Notes under the pieces: generated by a model
Database searches by the model: none
Seen by the model: only the letters and a program-made list of their open reading frames with translations
Told to the model about the DNA's origin: nothing
Made by a program: the position numbers and the translations under genes
Assembly: GCA_963802215.1 (NCBI GenBank)
Contig: CAWDHQ010000001.1
Location: forward strand, 434,001 to 498,000
Source of the DNA: SHZI01 sp963802215
GTDB lineage: Bacteria > Pseudomonadota > Gammaproteobacteria > Steroidobacterales > GCA-2729495
DNA: 64,000 nt
Direction of reading: 5' to 3'
In this document: positions 51,764-60,275 of the stretch, piece by piece
Layout of the letters: every line of letters starts with the position of its first letter
Position numbering within the stretch: the first letter of the stretch is position 1

Positions 51764-53089
51764 TCAGTCGAGCGACCCGGCGAAATCCGGCGGCACGAAG
51801 TGGAAGAAGCAGACCACTGCCCGCTGCCCCGCGGGCAGCGCCTCCCGCCAGTGCAGCAGCTCGGTACCCGAGTAGGTGAGGCCGTCGCCGACCTTCAGCA
51901 GCACGGCCTCGGGGCGGCCGTCCAGTTCCAGGTAGATGGGCCAGGGCTCGGGCTCGCCCCCGGGACCCTGCATGTCCAGCACCAGGGACAGGTTGTAGTT
52001 GCACTGGGGCCGGTCCTTGTGGGGCGGCAGCGTGGCGCCGGCCTCGTAGCAGCTCAGGTAGCAGTAGGAGGCCTGCAGCGTCTCCCCCGCGATCCGGCCC
52101 AGGAAGACCGCGAGGGCCCGGTGCAGGGACGCGATGGCCGGCTCGTTGTGGATGGCGGAGCGGAGCTCCACCTGGCCGTCGCCGAGGGCGGGAAAGTAGC
52201 CGCGTTCCACGAGCTGGCGCACGTAGCGGCGCAGCGCTTCCCGGGGACCGGGCGCCAGGATTTCCCGGAGCGTGGCATGGCGCTGCGTCGCCAGTGCCTG
52301 CCGGGCGGTGGCTTCCTGGGCCTGCCAGGCGGTGGCGCGTCCGGCTGCGGCCGGGCCACGGAAATCGGGGCCGGGCGCCGGCCCGCCGGACAGGACGGGG
52401 ACGACGACGCCGCTGCCCGCGTCCACCGCCCACCAGAGCGCGGCACCGGCCGGCAACGGCGGCGTGTGCCGGCCGAGCAGTGCGCGCACCTCGTCGGGCA
52501 CGGCCTGGCCGGGGGCCTGGGCGATCACCCGCCCCGCGGTGGCGAGCACCGCATCCCGGTCGGCCGATGTCGCCGCCGGATCCGGCAGGCAGGCGGGTGG
52601 TGGAGGCGGTTCCCTGACCAGCAGTCCGTGCCCGGCCAGGGCGTCGGCCAGTGGCCCCGGCGGGGGCACCGTCCGGGAGCCGGGCTCCAGGGTGCCGGCC
52701 AGCAGCCAGCGGGCCACCTCGGGCTCGGCGCCGAGCGGGAGCGTCGTGTTGCGCGCGGGCTCGCCGGGGACGCGGGCCGCGACGAACAGGCCCGCCTCGA
52801 AGCCGGGGTTCAGCTGCAGGGCCTGGCCGCCGTCCGGCCGCCGCCCGGCGAGGATCACGGCCCCGGCGATCAGGCGTTCCAGGATCACGCCGCCGGGCGG
52901 TGGTGCGATGCGCCGCTCCTCCGGCAGCCGGCCCTGCCGGAAGAGGATGAAGTCGAGGATCGTGAGCAGCCAGGCCGCGATCTCCGGGTGCTGCTCCAGC
53001 ACGAAGTGGGTCCGCCGCACGTCGCCGTCCACCGGGCCGAAGAGGCGCGCTTCGACGTGGACCGCGGCGTTGACCCGGAGTGGCGTCAT
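51764..53089 (-). CDS. Large 2OG-Fe(II) oxygenase-domain protein
   Basis: 441 residues. The C-terminal ~190 residues form a DSBH oxygenase: CYEAGATLPPHKDRPQCNYN gives the HxD ligands, and SGTELLHWREALPAGQRAV gives the distal His and, a few residues later, the 2OG-binding Arg. The N-terminal ~240 residues are a beta/alpha domain with a winged-helix flavour (EIAAWLLTILDFILFRQGRLPEE) and no recognised motif. Expected to hydroxylate a protein or glycan. ATG overlaps the stop of the upstream CmcI-like gene (ATGA). Confidence 0.8.
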   Translation of the reverse strand: MTPLRVNAAVHVEARLFGPVDGDVRRTHFVLEQHPEIAAWLLTILDFILFRQGRLPEERRIAPPPGGVILERLIAGAVILAGRRPDGGQALQLNPGFEAGLFVAARVPGEPARNTTLPLGAEPEVARWLLAGTLEPGSRTVPPPGPLADALAGHGLLVREPPPPPACLPDPAATSADRDAVLATAGRVIAQAPGQAVPDEVRALLGRHTPPLPAGAALWWAVDAGSGVVVPVLSGGPAPGPDFRGPAAAGRATAWQAQEATARQALATQRHATLREILAPGPREALRRYVRQLVERGYFPALGDGQVELRSAIHNEPAIASLHRALAVFLGRIAGETLQASYCYLSCYEAGATLPPHKDRPQCNYNLSLVLDMQGPGGEPEPWPIYLELDGRPEAVLLKVGDGLTYSGTELLHWREALPAGQRAVVCFFHFVPPDFAGSLD

Positions 53090-54048
53090 GCCCGTTGCCC
53101 GAGGCGGTCCGCCGGGATGAGGCCGATGCCCCAGCGCCAGTGCTGGCCCGGGCCGAGCACCCGCGTGGACACGCCCGCGGGGTCCACGATCTCCTCGCCG
53201 CCGTAGCGCGCCTTCAGCTCCTGCCAGGCCACGCCGACGGCGCCGTCCGGGCCCCACTCGCCCGGGAACATGCAGATGTCGTGGAAGGCGACGAGGCCGT
53301 CGGGCGCGACGAACTCCCGGTACATCCCGAAGTCCGCCATGCACCCGGCGTAGGAGTGATCCCCGTCGATGAACAGCAGGTCCACCGGCCGGCCGGCCAG
53401 GATCCGGCGCAGTTCCTCCCGCGTGGATTCCAGGTGGGAGTCGGCCGGGATGAAGTGCATGGCCTGGGTCGGCGGGCCGAAGGTGGCGAACACCTCCCGC
53501 TCCACCGCGGTCTGGCCGCCGCAGTTCGGGGCGCCCGGCAGGTCGATGCTGACCAGCATCGCGTCCCGGGCCGCCAGCTGGCAGAAACAGAACAGCATGC
53601 CGCCCCGGGCGGTGCCGATCTCCACGACCACCTGCGGGCGCCGGTCCCGGACGATCCCGAGGAAGTGCCGCAGCTCGTAGTCGTTCTGGATCGCGAGGAA
53701 GTAGTCGGCCGTGCGCTTCACGAGTTCGTCCAGGTCCACGGGCTGGTGGTCGTCGCACCAGCCGAGCGCCTGGATCTTCTGCGCGATGTCGGCGTGCTCC
53801 GCCCCGGCGGGGCGGCCTTCCATCAGGTCGCGGACGAGTCGCGCGGTGTTCTCGTCCACCTGGATGCGGGGTTGGCGCCAGGCGTGATAGAGCAGCCAGG
53901 GCGACCGGTACGGGCTTGGCGCCGGCGGCCGGCCGCCGTTGCGGATCATCTCGGCGAAGCCCTCGTTGCCGAGCTGCAGGAAGAGTTCGGTGTTGGCGCG
54001 GTACTCGCTGAGCTTGTCGGTGGCGACGAGGCGGAGATTGCCGAACAT
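53086..54048 (-). CDS. CmcI-type SAM methyltransferase (cephalosporin hydroxylase family)
   Basis: 320 residues. The core has VVVEIGTARGGMLFCFCQLA (motif I), MLVSIDLPG, the DLLFIDGDHSYAGCMADF metal/SAM block, and GLVAFHDICMFPGEWG. This family includes CmcI and rhamnosyl O-methyltransferases; in glycan loci they usually methylate sugars. A TATAAT (54094-54089, minus strand) lies 41 bp upstream of the ATG. Confidence 0.85.
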   Translation of the reverse strand: MFGNLRLVATDKLSEYRANTELFLQLGNEGFAEMIRNGGRPPAPSPYRSPWLLYHAWRQPRIQVDENTARLVRDLMEGRPAGAEHADIAQKIQALGWCDDHQPVDLDELVKRTADYFLAIQNDYELRHFLGIVRDRRPQVVVEIGTARGGMLFCFCQLAARDAMLVSIDLPGAPNCGGQTAVEREVFATFGPPTQAMHFIPADSHLESTREELRRILAGRPVDLLFIDGDHSYAGCMADFGMYREFVAPDGLVAFHDICMFPGEWGPDGAVGVAWQELKARYGGEEIVDPAGVSTRVLGPGQHWRWGIGLIPADRLGQRA

Positions 54049-54132
54049 GGGATGGGCGACGGGTTCCTGAGCGGTGCGGCGTGACGTGATTATAGGGGTG
54101 CCGCCGGCCGGGTAAGGTATTCTTTCCGCACC

Positions 54133-54705
54133 ATGTACAACGAATATCTCACCGCGATCGGCCAGTTCCCCAACGTCCTCACGCCCGCCGAATGCCAGTG
54201 GCTGATCGACCTCCCGCTGCCCTTCAACGAGGCCGCCGTCGAGGTGCGCGGCGGCGACCCGCAGAACAAGGCCGAGAGCCGCGTCGACTACGGCGTTCGC
54301 CGGACGCGCATCAAGTCGATTCCGCCCACGCCGGAGTGCACCTGGATCTTCCAGCGCCTCGCGAGCCTGGTGCAGCGGGTCAACCAGGCCACATTCCATT
54401 TCCAGCTCGATGGGCAGATGAGCGTGGACGTCCTCGAGTACGACCCGACCGGCTACTTTGACTGGCACGTCGACCTGGGCCCAGGGATCTTCGCCACCCG
54501 GAAGCTCAGCATGGTGACTTTCCTGACGCCGCCCGAAGCCTACGAGGGCGGCGACCTCTGCTTCATGGACAAGGGCGACCCCCTGCGCCTGCCCCAGGGC
54601 ACGGCCGCCATCTTCCCGTCCTACATGATCCACAAGGTCGAGCCCGTCACCCGGGGTACGCGGCACACGCTGGTGTCCTGGGCTCACGGGCCGAGCTTCA
54701 CCTGA
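54133..54705 (+). CDS. Prolyl-4-hydroxylase-like 2OG-Fe(II) oxygenase
   Basis: 190 residues, a single P4Hc domain. HVD (FDWHVDLGPG) supplies two iron ligands; IHKVEPVTRGTRHTLVSWAHG supplies the third His and the 2OG Arg. This is related to P4H-type and PKHD hydroxylases. TATTCT (54118-54123) lies 9 nt before the ATG with no Shine-Dalgarno, so the mRNA may be leaderless. The GT-A-like gene follows 9 bp later. Confidence 0.85.
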   Translation: MYNEYLTAIGQFPNVLTPAECQWLIDLPLPFNEAAVEVRGGDPQNKAESRVDYGVRRTRIKSIPPTPECTWIFQRLASLVQRVNQATFHFQLDGQMSVDVLEYDPTGYFDWHVDLGPGIFATRKLSMVTFLTPPEAYEGGDLCFMDKGDPLRLPQGTAAIFPSYMIHKVEPVTRGTRHTLVSWAHGPSFT

Positions 54706-54714
54706 GGGCCGCCC

Positions 54715-56319
54715 TTGGCCGTCACTCCTCTCGCCGGTCCCAACCTGGAGAGCGACGCTCGGGTGCTGGCCGCCTGCGCGGCACGCGCCGCGGCCGAGCC
54801 GGTCCCCGACCTGGCGCCGATTACTGACCTCGGGATTCCCGCCGGCGGCAACCCGGCGCTGCTCCGCCGGTCCGTGTCCTCCTGGCTGGATTTCGCCCGC
54901 CGGCACGGCCGGGAACTCCGCATCACGGTGGTGGACGACAGCCCCACCCGGGAGCGCGCGACGGACCAGCGGCTGGCAGCCCGGGCCCTCGAGGCCGGGC
55001 TCGGCATACGCCTGCGCTTCGCGGGACCGGGCGAGCGTTCGCCGGTGGCCCTGGAACTCGCCGCCCTGGCGGGCGTGGAGCCGGAGGTTGCGGACTTCGC
55101 CGTCAGCGGCTGCCCGCCGCCGCGGGTCGGCATCGGCGGCAGCCGGAACCTGCTGAACCTCCTGCTGCCGGGCCGGCGCCTGCTCTCGGCCGACGACGAC
55201 ATCATCGCCGCCTTCGAGGTCCCGCCGCGCTACGCGCTCGCCCTGTGGATCAGCGCCGAGGAGGTGCCGATGCACACGCACTTCTTCGAGTCGGAGGCGG
55301 AGACCGAGGCCCGGGTGGTGGCCACGGCCGACCCGGATGCGCTGGGCCTGCACGAGGCCTTCCTCGGCCATTCCGTCGCCAGTGTCGTCGCGCGCCTGTC
55401 CGGGCCCGCCAGCCTGCGGGGCGCCGGGGACTTCCTCACCACCGCGATCCAGGAGCGGACCGTGCGGATTGCCGCCACGGCGCTCGGCCTCGCCGGCGAC
55501 TGCGCCTCCGACTGCCTCGGCTTCTTCAGCCTCCTGTCCGGCGGGGACACGGAGCAACGGATGCTCGCGCGGCCGGTGCCGCTGGCACCGAGCCGGGAGG
55601 TGCTCCGCCGCCCGGAGTTCCCGGTGCTGTGCCAGGGCGTCTACCTGATGACCTTCTGCCACGCCGTCGACAACACGCTGCCGCTGCCGCCCTGCTTCCC
55701 GGTGGGGCGGGGCGAGGACCAGGCCTGGGAGAAGCTGCTGCACTGGACGCTGCCCGACACGGTGGTCGCGCACCTCCCGCTCGCCGTGCGCCACCGGCCG
55801 GATGGCGGGCGCCGATACGCCGCCGACGACTACCTGGATCCCTGCGCCCGCTTTCCCGGCAACGCCTTCCTGCTTGGACTGCTCGGCCTGGCCGGCACGC
55901 CGGCAGTCGGCCCGCACGGGGAGAGCGGGGCGGCCGCGCGGCTCGCCGCCATGGGCAGGCACCTGGCGCACGTCGCCGGCGATCCGTCCCGTTTCGCCGG
56001 CCTGGCCCGGGGCGCGTGGCAGGCCTATCTCACGCACCACCGGAACCTGGTGGTCGCGGCCGAGGGCAGTCGCACGGGCTATCCGGCCTGGTGGTACGCC
56101 AGCCTGCGCACCATCCGCGAGCGGCTGGACGGCGGGCTCGCGCGGGGCGGCGAGGTGCCGCTGGAGTATGCCGGGCAGGCCGGTTCCGCCGCGCTCGAGA
56201 GCCAGCGGCGGGACCTGCAGCTCTACGCCCGCCTGCTCGACAGCTGGCCCGCCCTGCGCCAGGCTGCCGTGACGCTGGACGCCCGCGGCGCCGGGGATCC
56301 CGCGTGGCTGCGCCCCTAG
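54715..56319 (+). CDS. Putative GT-A (GT2-like) glycosyltransferase
   Basis: 534 residues. The N-terminal half has a GT-A look: LRITVVDDSPTRERATDQRL, GIGGSRNLLNLLLPGRRLL and then the metal-binding run SADDDIIAAF. The rest is helical, with no familiar motif. I call it a glycosyltransferase by the VVDDSP/DDD pattern only. It starts with TTG 9 bp after the P4H gene and its 3' end overlaps the start of the Cys-motif protein gene by 16 bp, so all three are likely one operon. Confidence 0.6.
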   Translation: MAVTPLAGPNLESDARVLAACAARAAAEPVPDLAPITDLGIPAGGNPALLRRSVSSWLDFARRHGRELRITVVDDSPTRERATDQRLAARALEAGLGIRLRFAGPGERSPVALELAALAGVEPEVADFAVSGCPPPRVGIGGSRNLLNLLLPGRRLLSADDDIIAAFEVPPRYALALWISAEEVPMHTHFFESEAETEARVVATADPDALGLHEAFLGHSVASVVARLSGPASLRGAGDFLTTAIQERTVRIAATALGLAGDCASDCLGFFSLLSGGDTEQRMLARPVPLAPSREVLRRPEFPVLCQGVYLMTFCHAVDNTLPLPPCFPVGRGEDQAWEKLLHWTLPDTVVAHLPLAVRHRPDGGRRYAADDYLDPCARFPGNAFLLGLLGLAGTPAVGPHGESGAAARLAAMGRHLAHVAGDPSRFAGLARGAWQAYLTHHRNLVVAAEGSRTGYPAWWYASLRTIRERLDGGLARGGEVPLEYAGQAGSAALESQRRDLQLYARLLDSWPALRQAAVTLDARGAGDPAWLRP

Positions 56320-56861
56320 GTCTTGCCCTGGCCATGCTGGTGCTGGCGGCGACGCCGGCCCGCGCGGTGGAGGTCGTGCTCGACGGCGTCACCGCGACCA
56401 CCGGTTCCGGCGATGTCCGGTTGCGGGTCAGCTCCCGGGCGACCTTCGACTTCGATCCGGGCGCCGGCGTCCTCGCCTCGTCGGGAAGCTGGACCGCGGA
56501 GTACCTGCTGCCGAACCAGCTCACGCGCTTCGGCCACAAAGTGGAGGACCTCCGGGCCACCGCGGACGGCGGGCTCGCCATGAAGTCCTACGAGTGCGTC
56601 GAGGGCACCTTCGGCGCGGCGTTCCTCGGCGCCAGCCTCTGCGGCAGCTATCGCTTCGGGCGGAACGGCATCGACGAGGGCGGCGTCGCCGACGACGAGG
56701 TGCTGGGCCCGCACCGGTCCCTGGCGGGCTGGGGCGCCGGTGATTTCGACTGGGACGGGCGCGTGCTCGAGCTGACGCTGACGCCGGGGCCCGCGGCCGG
56801 CAACCCGCTCTTCAGCGAGTCCGCGCTCCGCCTGCGCTTCGTGCTCAGGCCCGCCCGCTAG
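56304..56861 (+). CDS. Exported Cys-motif protein, third paralogue (no sorting tag)
   Basis: 185 residues, signal peptide at about 1-22 (LGLALAMLVLAATPARA). The mature protein carries YECVEGTFGAAFLGASLCGSYRFG with C98 and C113, then VADDEVLGPHRSLAGW, the same order of blocks as in the proteins at 36.7 and 40.2 kb (CxEGxFG...GASxCGxY, GGDD...G..Q). There is no PEP-CTERM or GlyGly-CTERM tail. GTG at 56304 with GGGG 7 nt upstream; ATG 56334 would leave a very short signal. It is embedded among modification genes, with its start in the end of the GT-A-like gene. Confidence 0.75.
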   Translation: MAAPLGLALAMLVLAATPARAVEVVLDGVTATTGSGDVRLRVSSRATFDFDPGAGVLASSGSWTAEYLLPNQLTRFGHKVEDLRATADGGLAMKSYECVEGTFGAAFLGASLCGSYRFGRNGIDEGGVADDEVLGPHRSLAGWGAGDFDWDGRVLELTLTPGPAAGNPLFSESALRLRFVLRPAR

Positions 56862-58668
56862 CCCGCGCCAGGTCCCGGTACACCGCTTCCAGCCGCCGCG
56901 CGAAGGCGACGGCATCGCAGAGGCCCGAGCGGGCGAGCTCGTCCCGCAGCGTGCGGCGGTGCGCCGCGAGGGCGGCCGGGTCCGCGGCCAGGTTCCTCGC
57001 CAGCGTCACGCAGGCGTCCGTATCAGGCGCGATCCACTCCGGCCGGCCCAGCTGCGCGAGGATCGACGCGCCCACCCGCGCGGCGTGGCGGGCGCCGCGG
57101 ACGGTCACCACGGGCACGCCCATCCACAGCGCCTCGAAGGTCGTGGTCGTGCCGTTGTAGGGGAAGGTGTCGAGGGCGATGTCGATGTCACCGTAGGCGG
57201 CGAGCGGATGCTGGCCGCCGGTGACCCAGGGCCGCAGCTCCAGGCGTCCCGGCTCCACGCCGGCGGCGGCGAACGCGGCGCCCAGCCGGGCCCGCGCCGG
57301 CCCGTGGGCGAGCAGCTGGCCCTTCAGCACGAGCCGCGAGCCGGGCACCGCCGCCAGGATGCGGGCCCAGGCCGCGATGACGTCGGGGTTCACCTTGCCG
57401 GGGTTGTTGAAGGAGCCGAAGGTGATGCGGCCGTCCCGCGCCGCCGGCGGCGGCGACACAGCCGGCGCCTCCGCCGGCGCCTCGTAGCAGAGGAAGCCGC
57501 CGGGCAGCCGCAGGAGGCGCTCCGTGTGCCAGCGGTCAGCGTCGCCCGGCGGATCGGCCGCCGCATCGGTCAGCCGGTAACTGATGGTAGACAGGCCCGA
57601 GGTGGCCGGGTAACCGAGCCAGGCCACCTGCACCGGCGCCGGCTGCAGGGCGAAGACGGTCAGGGGCTGGCCCCGGGTGTGGCCCGCCAGGTCCACCAGG
57701 ACATCGATGCCATCGGCGCGAACCAGCGCCGCGATGGCTGCGTCACCGAGGCCGCGGAGGTCGCGCCAGTGCTCGGCGTGGGCCTGGAACCAGGCCGTCG
57801 TCGTGTCCGGCCGTTCCACCCGGGCGTAGGCATGCACCTCCACGGTGTTCCGGTCGTGGGCCGCGAACAGGGGCTTCAGGAAGTGCGCGCAGGAGTGCGC
57901 GCGGAAATCCGGGGAAACGTAGCCGACCCGCAGCCGGCGCGAGCCGTGATCCGCGCCAGGCGGCGGCAGCGTCGCGGGCAGGCGCGCGATCAGGTCCTGG
58001 CCCCAGGCAGTGTGCGCAGCGAAGAGCGTCTCCTCCGTCTCCGCCGGAGCGCAGAGCAGGTTGAAGAGCAGCGCGTGGCGCGCCGGCTGGTACGCCGGGT
58101 CGAGCGCCACCGCACGCCGGAAGCTGGCGAGGGCCTCGGCGGGCCGCCACTGGTCGTTCAGCGCGTGCCCCAGGTTGTACTCCGCCAGCGCTGAGTCGGG
58201 ATCCAGGGCGAGCGCGCGCCGGCAGGCGGCCTCGGCCGGCTCGAGCCGGCCGAGCGCGTGCAGTGCGAGCCCGAGATTGATCCATGCCGCCGGCTCACCG
58301 GGATCGGCGCTCACCGCGCGCTCGCCCGCCGCGGCCGCGTCCCCATGCCGGCCCAGGGCGTGGAGCGTACCAGCGAGGGTCGTCAGCACCGGCTCGCTGT
58401 CGGGCTTCAGGCTCAGCGCCTGCTGCAGCACGGCCTCGGCCTCGGCGTGGCGCTCAAGCCGGTGCAGGGCGATGCCCCGGTTGGCGAGCGGCGCCAGCCA
58501 GCCCGGCCGGAGCCGCGCGGCCTCCGCGTAGGAGCTGGCGGCCCCGGCGGCGTCCCCGGCGTGAAGCAGTGCCGTGGCAAGTTCGAAGTGCCGCTCGGCC
58601 CGGCCCGGTTCCGCCGCGACGGCCCGGAACAGCGCCTGGATTCGGCTGGCCGTGGTGTCTTCAGTCAC
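56845..58668 (-). CDS. TPR-GT41 O-GlcNAc-transferase-like enzyme (2)
   Basis: About 607 residues: TPR repeats at ~20-225, then GT41 motifs RVGYVSPDFRAHSCAHFLKP, DVLVDLAGHTRGQPL, VQVAWLGYPATSGLS, ITFGSFNNPGKVNPD and DTFPYNGTTTTFEALWMGVPV ... HAARVGASIL. Same family as the enzyme at 48.5-50.6 kb but a clearly different TPR part, suggesting different targets. GTG start at 58668; in-frame sequence upstream to 58941 is antisense to the secB region and rejected. Convergent with the Cys-motif gene, overlapping by 17 bp. Confidence 0.9.
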   Translation of the reverse strand: MTEDTTASRIQALFRAVAAEPGRAERHFELATALLHAGDAAGAASSYAEAARLRPGWLAPLANRGIALHRLERHAEAEAVLQQALSLKPDSEPVLTTLAGTLHALGRHGDAAAAGERAVSADPGEPAAWINLGLALHALGRLEPAEAACRRALALDPDSALAEYNLGHALNDQWRPAEALASFRRAVALDPAYQPARHALLFNLLCAPAETEETLFAAHTAWGQDLIARLPATLPPPGADHGSRRLRVGYVSPDFRAHSCAHFLKPLFAAHDRNTVEVHAYARVERPDTTTAWFQAHAEHWRDLRGLGDAAIAALVRADGIDVLVDLAGHTRGQPLTVFALQPAPVQVAWLGYPATSGLSTISYRLTDAAADPPGDADRWHTERLLRLPGGFLCYEAPAEAPAVSPPPAARDGRITFGSFNNPGKVNPDVIAAWARILAAVPGSRLVLKGQLLAHGPARARLGAAFAAAGVEPGRLELRPWVTGGQHPLAAYGDIDIALDTFPYNGTTTTFEALWMGVPVVTVRGARHAARVGASILAQLGRPEWIAPDTDACVTLARNLAADPAALAAHRRTLRDELARSGLCDAVAFARRLEAVYRDLARASGRA

Positions 58669-58812
58669 TTGCCTTGCACCTGTTCCCGGTGTGGTTATGA
58701 CAGGGTTCCCTGCCGCGGCCTGGGCCGCAGGGCTATAATTTCCGCCGCTCGCGGCCTCTCCACGGCTGCAGCGGCATTTTAGATCAGCGATCGGCAACGG
58801 AGTGGCGCTTGA

Positions 58813-59325
58813 ATGGCGACGAATGACACGGCTGGCTCGGGCAACGGCCAGGCCGCCGGCGGGCAGTGCAACCTGCTCCAGCTCTTCATCAAGGATGCGT
58901 CGTTCGAGGCGCCGGGTGTGCCGGGCATCCTCTTCGGGCACGACCAGCCGGAACTGGCCTTCGATGTGTCGATCACCTACCAGCTCTGCGCCGAGGCGAG
59001 CGTGAAGCTCGGCGATGTGTACACCGTGCTGGTCCGGGTGACGGTGGAGGCGAAGGCAGGGAGCAAGACCCTGTTCCTCGTCGAGGTGCAGCAGGGCGGC
59101 CTGTTCGAGGTGCTGGGCTACGACCAGCAGGACGACAGGGACAGGGCCCTCCGGGTCAAGGGGGCGGAGGCGCTCTACCCCTATGCCCGCGAACTGGTCA
59201 GCTCGCTGGTCAGCCGCGCCGGCTTCCCCCGGCTGCAGCTCAAGGCCGTGAACTTCGAGAGCCGCTACTCCCGGGCGATGCAGGAGTACCAGGACGCGGT
59301 GGCGAGCGGCCTGCTCAAGGCCTGA
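58813..59325 (+). CDS. secB: Protein-export chaperone SecB
   Basis: SecB keeps preproteins unfolded and hands them to SecA. 170 residues with LLQLFIKDASFEAPGVPGIL, a QPELAFDVSITYQL strand, and the C-terminal ESRYSRAMQEYQ. TATAAT (58734-58739) is upstream. Placement inside a surface-modification island is unusual; FkbM follows 23 bp later. Confidence 0.92.
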   Translation: MATNDTAGSGNGQAAGGQCNLLQLFIKDASFEAPGVPGILFGHDQPELAFDVSITYQLCAEASVKLGDVYTVLVRVTVEAKAGSKTLFLVEVQQGGLFEVLGYDQQDDRDRALRVKGAEALYPYARELVSSLVSRAGFPRLQLKAVNFESRYSRAMQEYQDAVASGLLKA

Positions 59326-59348
59326 GCGCGCCCGCCAGTGACCGGCTG

Positions 59349-60275
59349 ATGGTGGACGGGCGCCTGCTCCTGGAGGAAGGCCGCCAGCGGCTCATCAAGG
59401 CCCGGCACGGCTACGTCCTCTACAACCGGAACGACACCGTCATCGGGCGGCTGATCGAGCTCTACGGCGACTATTTCGAGACCGAGGTGGCGGTGTTCCG
59501 CCAGTTCGTCGGGCCGGGCGACGTGGTGCTCGACGTGGGCGCCAACATCGGCGCGCACACCCTCGCGCTGGCGCGCCTGGCGGGGCCCGGCGGCGCCGTC
59601 TACGCCTTCGAGCCCCAGCGCCTGGTGTTCCAGAACCTGTGCGCGAACATCGCCCTCAACAGCCTCGCGAACGTGCATTGCGTGAACGCGGCCGCCAGCG
59701 ACACTGCGGCTCTCCTGCACCTCTACGACACCGATCCCGACGTGGCCAACAACTTCGGCGGCGTCGAGCTGGGGATGGTCGACGGCGCGCCCGGCGGGGC
59801 GCCGGTGCCGCAGCTCGTGCTGGACGACTTCCTGGCGATCGACCGCCTCAAGCTGGTGAAGATCGACGTGGAGGGCATGGAGGCGCCGGTGCTCCGCGGG
59901 GCCCGCCGCACGCTGGCGCGGTTCAAACCGGTGCTGTACGTGGAGAACGCCTACGTGGACCGCTCGCCGGAGCTGGTCCGCCTGCTCGGCGAACTGGGCT
60001 TCCGGCTCTACTGGCACCTGCCGGTCTACGTGACCGCCGACAACTACTTCGGGCGGGCCGATCGCCTGTATCCGGTCGCGTTCGTGGATCGTGGCGGTGC
60101 TCACCTGGACGGCATCGGCTTTGCCATCAACCTGCTCTGCGTGCACGCTTCCCTGGACGTCGGCATCAATGGCCTGCGTCCCGTCACGGATCCGGAGGAG
60201 CACCCGTACCGCCGGGGCTGCGTCCAGCACTTCACCGGCAGGGATGGCGCGCGCATCCCGGTGATTCGCGAGTGA
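59349..60275 (+). CDS. FkbM-family methyltransferase
   Basis: 308 residues. FkbM signature: DVVLDVGANIGAHTLALARL (motif I), AVYAFEPQRLVFQNLCANI, and VKIDVEGMEAPVLRGARRTL. FkbM enzymes are O-methyltransferases common in polysaccharide and glycoprotein clusters. The ATG at 59349 is the first usable start after the secB stop. The stop overlaps the GTG of the next gene (GTGA). Confidence 0.9.
   Translation: MVDGRLLLEEGRQRLIKARHGYVLYNRNDTVIGRLIELYGDYFETEVAVFRQFVGPGDVVLDVGANIGAHTLALARLAGPGGAVYAFEPQRLVFQNLCANIALNSLANVHCVNAAASDTAALLHLYDTDPDVANNFGGVELGMVDGAPGGAPVPQLVLDDFLAIDRLKLVKIDVEGMEAPVLRGARRTLARFKPVLYVENAYVDRSPELVRLLGELGFRLYWHLPVYVTADNYFGRADRLYPVAFVDRGGAHLDGIGFAINLLCVHASLDVGINGLRPVTDPEEHPYRRGCVQHFTGRDGARIPVIRE

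Noticed and set aside
53086..56040. 984-codon open frame on the minus strand upstream of the CmcI-like gene
   Set aside because: Only the part from 54048 downward looks like a protein; the remainder is antisense to the P4H-like and GT-A-like genes.
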